This document shows, in pieces, positions 58,153 to 64,000 of a stretch of DNA of 64,000 bases. The stretch is from Simmondsia chinensis. Its lineage: Eukaryota; Streptophyta; Magnoliopsida; Caryophyllales; Simmondsiaceae. The notes under the pieces were generated by a model. The model made no database searches, was not told the origin of the DNA, and saw nothing but the letters and a program-made list of their open reading frames with translations. The position numbers and the translations under genes are program-made. Within the stretch, counting starts at the first letter, position 1, and every line of letters begins with the position of its first letter. Location of the stretch: contig JAGTTD010000015.1 in NCBI GenBank assembly GCA_018398585.1, forward strand, positions 25,439,478 through 25,503,477. The letters are read 5' to 3'.

Positions 58153-59707
58153 ATGAGAAGTAAGACATGGAAATGGGCTTTGGGATTGATATACATTGTC
58201 ACCGTTGCTGCTATTTGGATTGCTGCTAGCTATGTCGTTCAATCTGTGGTAGATGACGGGGTCTCTCCCTTCCTTCTCACCTACATATGCAATTCTTTGT
58301 TCATCATATACATCCCTCTTGTTGAGGCTGCTCGGTTTTTGGAGGATTACACTGGTAGATTTTGCTTTTGGCGGGGTGGAGAAAGTAGTAATTTGCAAGA
58401 ATTTAATGATACGGAGGAGGTTGTTCTCCTTCAAGGGAATGGGACACGTGAGCAAACAGATAGTTTAAGTAATTCAATGGCTGTGAAACATGAAGATATT
58501 GGTCAAAACAATGGAGAAAATGGTGTAGATTGCAGTCGTAAGTCAGATGTTTCATGGAAGAAATGGTCGGAGGGATCTCAAGTTTGTGAAGATCCTGGCA
58601 TAGGGTTGGATGCAAAAGGACGTTGGACTCGTACCAGAGTAGCCAAGGTCAGCCTGTTGATATGCCCGTTTTGGTTTCTGGCACAGCTGACATTCAACCT
58701 TTCACTTAAATACACATCAGTCACAGTAAGTAATAATTGCCGTCTCTATTATTATTCTTTTTCCTGATCATATGCAGCTTGTTTTAGTTGTATTTTTCGT
58801 ATTCTCCTTCCCTTGTAATAATTGAATAAGAGAATATTTCACAGTCGTAGTGTCGGGGAAGCAGGGTGTCTTAGACATTACATTACTGGTTGCAAGCACT
58901 AGGCTTTAAAGATGCATAATTTGCTTTTAACTTGTGTTTGTAAAAGTTTGATTGAATATCATACAATCATAAGTTACCTCTTTATAGTTTAGTACACAAA
59001 TACACAATATATGTGTCTTTTAGCAAATAAAATACAACATATATGCTTACCAAGGGAGATTTGGTCTTGCAGTGATGATCTCGAAGAGGCCAAAGACGCC
59101 ATCCGAGATCAAATCCCACTAGTAGCAAATATCCCCACCCCCTTCTTATCAATGTAAATAAAACATATATGCATTCTAGAGGCCATTAAAAAACTACTGT
59201 ATGTAAACTTCAATTGCATAATTGCTAGCCCAGAATCTATTATATGACAATCTTTATTTGATTCCATGCCCTTGTTCCCTTATGTGCAGTCAAACACAAT
59301 TTTGAGTACAGCTTCGAGCCTTTTTACATTCTTGCTGTCATTGGCATTCTTGGGTGAGACTTTTACTTGGCTAAAACTAATAGGCGTACTACTTTGCATG
59401 GGAGGCACGATTATTGTCAGTCTGGGTGACTCGGAATCAGGTTTGAGTGCTGTTCAGTCAAATCCCGTGCTTGGTGACTTTCTAGCTCTTCTCTCGTCTG
59501 GGCTATATGCTGTATATATTACGCTCATTCGTAAAAAGTTGCCTGATGATGATGCAAAGGGCCAAGTCAGTATGGCACAATTTTTGGGATTTCTCGGATT
59601 TTTCAACCTCTTCATTTTCCTTCCTATTGCTCTGATATTGAATTTTGCAAATTTGGAGCCGTTTACCACGCTTACTTTGAAGCAATTTGGTCTTATAGTG
59701 GGCAAAG
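58153..59707 (+). CDS. EamA/SLC35F5-type membrane transporter, first two coding exons (continues beyond the window)
   Basis: Exons 58153-58725 (191 codons) and 59290-59707 (139 codons plus one base). Splice sites are CACA/GTAAGT, TGCAG and AAAG/GTATGT. The first in-frame ATG is at 58153. Exon 1: WALGLIYIVTVAAIWIAASY then VSPFLLTYICNSLFIIYIPL (two membrane spans), a long acidic/serine-rich loop (about residues 65-165), then VSLLICPFWFLAQLTFNLSL. Exon 2: NTILSTASSLFTFLLSLAFL, GETFTWLKLIGVLLCMGGTI, VLGDFLALLSSGLYAVYITL and a further span near FLGFFNLFIFLPIAL. Layout matches plant EamA-like proteins related to SLC35F5; the substrate is unknown. Intron 2 holds a gypsy element from 59835, and the last exon or exons lie past 64000. 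Confidence 0.9.
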
Positions 59708-59834
59708 GTATGTATTTTCAGCTTTGGAATTTTTCCTATTTGCTGTTTTGATATTGCCTTCCCTGTTTTCTGGTGTCGAAATCTCACTACTGATTGACCC
59801 TTATCTAGAAGACGCACACCTAGGGCAGTGAAAC

Positions 59835-60735
59835 TGTCACAACCCTAGGGTTAGTGATAGGGAAGAGAAGTTTAGAGTATGAGATGAGAGATAGAATTGA
59901 GATAGAATTTGGGATGAGAAAGAAAGTGAGTTAAGGAGACAATGGAGAGAATTTGAGATGAGAGAGTATTAGAATTTCATTAAAAAGCCTCAATACAATG
60001 CTTCCTCTCATTATTTATACTTCATTACATCAAGTATAATTGAAAGTACAATGAAAAAATATGTAAATAATCTATAAATACAAGAAAATATCCAAGATAT
60101 CTCAGCAAACTAAGAATGTTCTGGAACAGCCCTCAAACAGCTCAACTGTACCTAGTCTGGCACGCTACGTTACCCTGGCAGTGACCTAAGACCCTGCTGA
60201 CAGTGTTGGAGGAGTGCTGGGAACTGTTGGAATGGGCCGTGACACAGACGGTGTTACAAATACGGAAACAATGTCCCGAGCTGTGACCTGGGAACGGGGT
60301 GACAATGTGACTGGAATCTGGACACAGGCTAGCAAGGCGCTGACACTGGCAAAGTCACAGATAGGCAGTGCGCATCCCTTGGCTGCGACGCTGGACAATG
60401 CTCACAATATGAGGAACACTTGACTGGATCTTCCCTTCACAACTATGTCACAGGCATGCCTAGAGCGGGCACACTGAGTGCGATGCACTCGCAGGTCCTT
60501 GCGCATGGCACTTTTGCTTTGCCGCAACATGCTTGAGACCATGTGCAATGCTTGCGCTGCCATGTGCAATGAATGCGTAATCTTGCACAAGTCATGCGCA
60601 TCAATGTGCGTCACCAACGCAATCATATGCTAGGCATTACTCTGCATGCGTTAATCATAGACCAACATAAACTCTTAAACTTTTTTTACTATTTTTCATA
60701 AGGTGCACGACAATGTCACAGTTAGGTGCGTGGCA
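59835..60735 (-). repeat. 3' LTR (left) of the gypsy element
   Basis: 901 bases, rich in TGCGCA-like words in its right half (60470-60640). Confidence 0.9.
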
Positions 60736-62750
60736 TTGCCTCCCACTTAAGGCAATCCTTGTCCCCAAGGATTGAAGTTTGGGAACTGCTCCCCAATGAA
60801 AGACAAGTCCCCCCATGTGTCCTCATCCTTAGACTACTTGGCCACTTGATCAGAACTTGATGCACTCTTCCCTTGTTGCGCTCTCCCATTCGGTGTCCTA
60901 AGATTGCTATGGGTTCCGCAATGGCAACCTCCTCCTTCTCTTTTGTCTTATGCAACTATTCAATTATCGCGCCCACCTTGTTCTTGATAGTCTTCACTAT
61001 GCCCGTGCTTGATAATGAGTTCAAGGAAGCTTTCTCTGTAGTACGTTGTAGTTTCACCTCTTTTTCCCCTTTGTGACATGAAAAATTGAGTGCGACGAAA
61101 TCAAATGTTAAGGGTCCATACTTTTGGGGCCAATCAACTCCAAGGATCATATCGCTTCCCCTCAATTCAAGTGCTCTTAAGCTATCAACAAACATTTCAC
61201 GTTGTACCTTCCATTCCACCTTTGGACAACGCAAGTAGCTAACTAAGGACTCAACATCGGCCACCATGACTGTCATCGCCATTATCGGGATGTTTTGTAA
61301 CTCTAATTCCTTCAGTAAGCGCAAGTACATAAAGCTCTTTGTACTTCCACTATCCACCAAGATCGTTATTGCTCGTTTCTTGATGTTCCCCCTTAGTTTT
61401 ATTGTGTTGTGCGTGAGTTTTCCTGAGAGTGCAGTTTTATTGTGTTGTGCGTGAGTTTTCCTGAGAACGCATTCAAGGAAACTCCCATTTCTCCATCTTC
61501 TACTTCTTGGGGCGCTTCCTCATCGTCGTAACCCATTTCTTGCTCTTCTGCCTCCACAAGTCCACTCATGTTGTTCATTTGTTTAGTGTTGCACACGTGA
61601 CTCGGAAATTACGTCTCATGACAATGGGAGCACTTTCCTGGTTCGTGCCTAGGCTGTGAGGAGCCTATTGAAATCGTTTGCCTATTCTTGGACAAGGAAG
61701 GTTTGACACTACTATTAGCAAAACATGGTTGTGGTTGATTCGGTGTGCTTGACTTGGGTACTGAGTCTTCCTTGCGCTCATGCGGCGGCTTGTGCGTTGG
61801 TTCACCCCGTTGCATTGACCCCTTTGATTTCGTCAACCGCGATCTCTTGCTACCTTACTTGTTTGTAGGCTGCATTTAGGTCCGATGGACGCACTGTTTT
61901 CACCACGGCACGGATTGCGGGTTTCAATCCACTCGCAAAACTTGAGATAGAGAACGCTTCACTCAAATTAAGATGGTGCACCAACATCTATTCTTTCAAT
62001 TCTTCAAACTGGATCAAGTAGTCATTCACTGTCTTTGTTTGCGTCTGCTTGTGAAACTCTTCCACTACATCTTGGAGATATCTATCCCCGAATTTTTTAC
62101 AGAACTTATCCACGAAAAATGGCCATGTAAGGTGAGTGTAATATAACTCCAACCATTGGTACTACATGTCTGCGTATTCGTGCATGTGGCTAGAGGCTAT
62201 GTCCACCCACTCCTCGGGAGGCATGTTATACCATCGGAAAAACTTGAGACATTTACCAACCCATGCCCTTGGATTAGTACCATCAAAGCGTTAGAAATCA
62301 AGCTTGGGGTTGTAACTTAGGTTCCAAGATTGTGCATTACCCATGTGATGGCTGCAATCGCCTTCCTCCATACGACGTGACTGAACCCTTGGTTCAGTCC
62401 TATGCTCATGAGTACGGTTGGGAGGTGGAATCACACCTTGCCCACTAATTCTAACATAATTTCCAGTCCCAACCGTTTCCCCATTTGCCATTACCTCTTG
62501 TACCACTTCAGGAACCAATTCAAGTCTTTTTTTCTTGACTACGCAACATACGGTTTACGGACTCAGCCAATGAATCAACGGAAGATTTGATCTCCCTAGT
62601 GGTAGATCTGATTTCTTCGTTAATCTTGTCTTGATCCTCCCTGTCTTTCTTTCGATCGTACTTCCAAGCATGGGCCATGGGATTGAGTCGCTTCTCAATG
62701 GCTAACAATTGCTCATGGGACTTGGTAGTATCTTCAGATGAAGACATTGC
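60736..62750 (-). pseudogene. gypsy gag-protease fused to polyprotein C-terminus, broken
   Basis: Minus strand: the gag N-terminal frame starts with ATG at about 62745 (SSSEDTTKSHEQLLAIEKRL). A Retrotrans_gag core follows (LKFFRWYNMPPEEW, then a WPFFVDKFCKKFGDRY-like block, 62240-62080), a proline-rich linker, and then the aspartic protease MVDSGSTKSFM to GVDWPQKYGPLTFDF (60956-61360). It is followed almost at once by QVLIKWPSS, then CLSLGSSSQTSILGDKDCLK, the usual C-terminal end of plant gypsy polyproteins. About six stops or shifts. The deletion removed the polymerase and integrase core. Confidence 0.85.
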
Positions 62751-62815
62751 TACAGCAGCACATGTGTTTCTTATTTCCGCCAGTTTCTTGATTGCGAGGT
62801 AGCTTTGATACCACT

Positions 62816-63771
62816 TGTCACAACCCTAGGGTTGGTGACAGGGAAGAGAGGTTTAGAGTATGAGATGAGAGATAGAATTTGGGATGAGAAAGAAAGAGTG
62901 TTCAGATGAAAATAGAATGGAGAGAATTTGAGATGAAAAAGTATTAGAATTTCATTAAAGTTTGATTGAATGCCTCAATACAATGCTTCCTCTCACTATT
63001 TAAACTTCATTACATCAAGTACAATTGAAAGTACAATGAAAAAATATCTAAGTAATCTGAAAATGCAAGAAAATATCCAAGATATCTCAACAGACTAAGA
63101 ATGTTCTAGAACAGCCCTTAAAAAGCACAACTGAACCCAGTCTGGCATGCTATTATACCCTGGTAGTGACCCAAGACCCTGCTGACAGTGTTGGAGGAGT
63201 GCTTGAAACTGCTGGAATGGGCTGTGACAAAGACAGTGTCACAAACACGGAGACAGTGTCTCCCGGCTGTGACCTGGGAACTGGGTGACAGTGTGACTGG
63301 AATCTGGACACAGGCAGGCAAGGCAGCGACACTGGCAAAGTCACAGGCAGGCATTGCGTGTCCCTTGGCTGTGACGCTGGACAGTGCTCACAGTATGAGG
63401 GACACTTGACTGGATCTTCCCGTCACAGCTACATCACAGGCATGTCTAGAGCAGGCGCACTGGGTTCGCTGCACCCGCAGGGCCTTGTGCATGACACTTC
63501 TGCTTCGCCACAGCGTGCTCAAGACCATGTGTAGCTACGCGCTAGGCTTGCACTGCTATGCGTAAGGCTAGCGCAGCCATGCGCAATGTTTGTGCTGTCA
63601 TGCGCAATGATTGCGCAATCTTGTGCAAGTCATGCGCATCAATGTGTGTTACCAGCGCAATCATACGCTAGGCATTACTCTACATGCGTAAATCATAGAC
63701 CAAACCAAACTTTTAATTTTTTTACTATTTTTCATAAGGTGTATGAAAATGTCACAGCTAGGTGCATGACC
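62816..63771 (-). repeat. 5' LTR (right) of the gypsy element
   Basis: 956 bases; longer than the left LTR by an extra TGCGCTAG-like stretch near 63535-63580. It ends GGTGCATGACC where the other ends GGTGCGTGGCA. Confidence 0.9.
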
Positions 63772-63825
63772 GAAACACATTTATGCAATAATTTGGTTAT
63801 AGTTGTCTTCTCTTACCCTGCCTTG

Positions 63826-63880
63826 GCTGGAGCTCTTAAGGCATTCGGTTTGTTATTGTTGTTTTTGTTTGCTCTTACTT
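63826..63880 (+). mobile_element. decayed SINE/RTE 3' tail
   Basis: ACCCTGCCTTGGCTGGAGCT, then TTAAGGCATTCGGTTTG and a TTG-type tail, a diverged match to the 3' domain seen at 22375-22475 and 36680-36770. The remainder to 64000 shows nothing else. Confidence 0.5.
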
Positions 63881-64000
63881 GCTTTTTTAACTCTTCTTTT
63901 TATTTCTGGTAACGTCTGATGATAACTCTTTATGCACATTTATGCAATAATCTGGTAACTTTTTATTTCTGCTCTTAAGTGCTGACCCCTCCCACCTCCA

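Larger units (their letters stand above)
59835..63771 (-). mobile_element. internally deleted gypsy retrotransposon in transporter intron 2
   Basis: LTRs at 59835-60735 and 62816-63771, both starting TGTCACAACCCTAGGGTT on +. The duplication GAAAC lies at 59830-59834 and 63772-63776. On the minus strand a primer-binding site AGTGGTATCAAAGC follows the 5' (right) LTR and a polypurine tract AAGTGGGAGGCAA precedes the 3' (left) LTR. The 2.1-kb interior keeps gag, protease and the very end of the polyprotein but lacks reverse transcriptase, RNase H and the integrase core. Confidence 0.93.

Overview
This window is nuclear DNA of a eudicot plant. It has spliced genes with GT..AG introns, plant CACTA, hAT and Mutator-like transposons, tRNA-Met-primed copia and gypsy elements, plant LINEs, and 5S-headed SINEs. 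I do not name a species. Only two host genes are supported; almost everything else is nested or decayed transposable elements. There is no bacterial gene organisation, CRISPR array, tRNA gene or genuine rRNA gene.

Layout. 1-2.1 kb: 3' end of a copia element (+). 2.3-3.0 kb: low-complexity CT/CCA DNA. 3.0-4.75 kb: LINE ORF1 fragment. 6.57-6.93 kb: a 5S rRNA-derived SINE with an inverted fill-in at its 5' junction. 7.0-14.2 kb: a decayed minus-strand copia, split by a 3.7-kb hAT-like element (8656-12348), which itself carries a 3.05-kb non-autonomous LTR element (9183-12233). 14203-21292: a CACTA (En/Spm) transposon with matching termini, a TAG target duplication and a broken tnp2 transposase, hosting an ORF1-only LINE and a Mutator-type MITE. 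21.3-29.4 kb: decayed copia and LINE fragments, one LINE interrupted cleanly by a 746-bp hAT element (26537-27282).

30097-45683 is a five-exon PBL25/PBL26-type receptor-like cytoplasmic kinase gene. All splice phases agree and predict about 398 residues. Its first intron is about 11.8 kb. It holds an LTR element carrying a PTB-type RRM (30483-39767), a copia nested in that (31467-39045), and RTE and ORF1-only LINE insertions nested in the copia leader. Nearer exon 2 it holds a Mutator MITE remnant interrupted by an 826-bp fold-back element.

46.4-52.9 kb: a LINE with a copia inserted in it (5-bp duplication GACGT) and rearranged by a local inversion of about 1.8 kb. 52.9-54.8 kb: gag-protease of another copia, followed by a region with four copies of a 16-bp palindrome. 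55230-55480: a second 5S-SINE with an 18-bp duplication. 58153-59707 and beyond: the first two coding exons of an EamA/SLC35F5-type transporter. Its second intron contains an internally deleted gypsy element (59835-63771), and the gene continues past the window.

The kinase is expected to be a plasma-membrane-anchored signalling kinase and the transporter a multi-span membrane protein. The pair recalls adjacent Arabidopsis genes, so the host locus may be a conserved two-gene block inflated by transposons.
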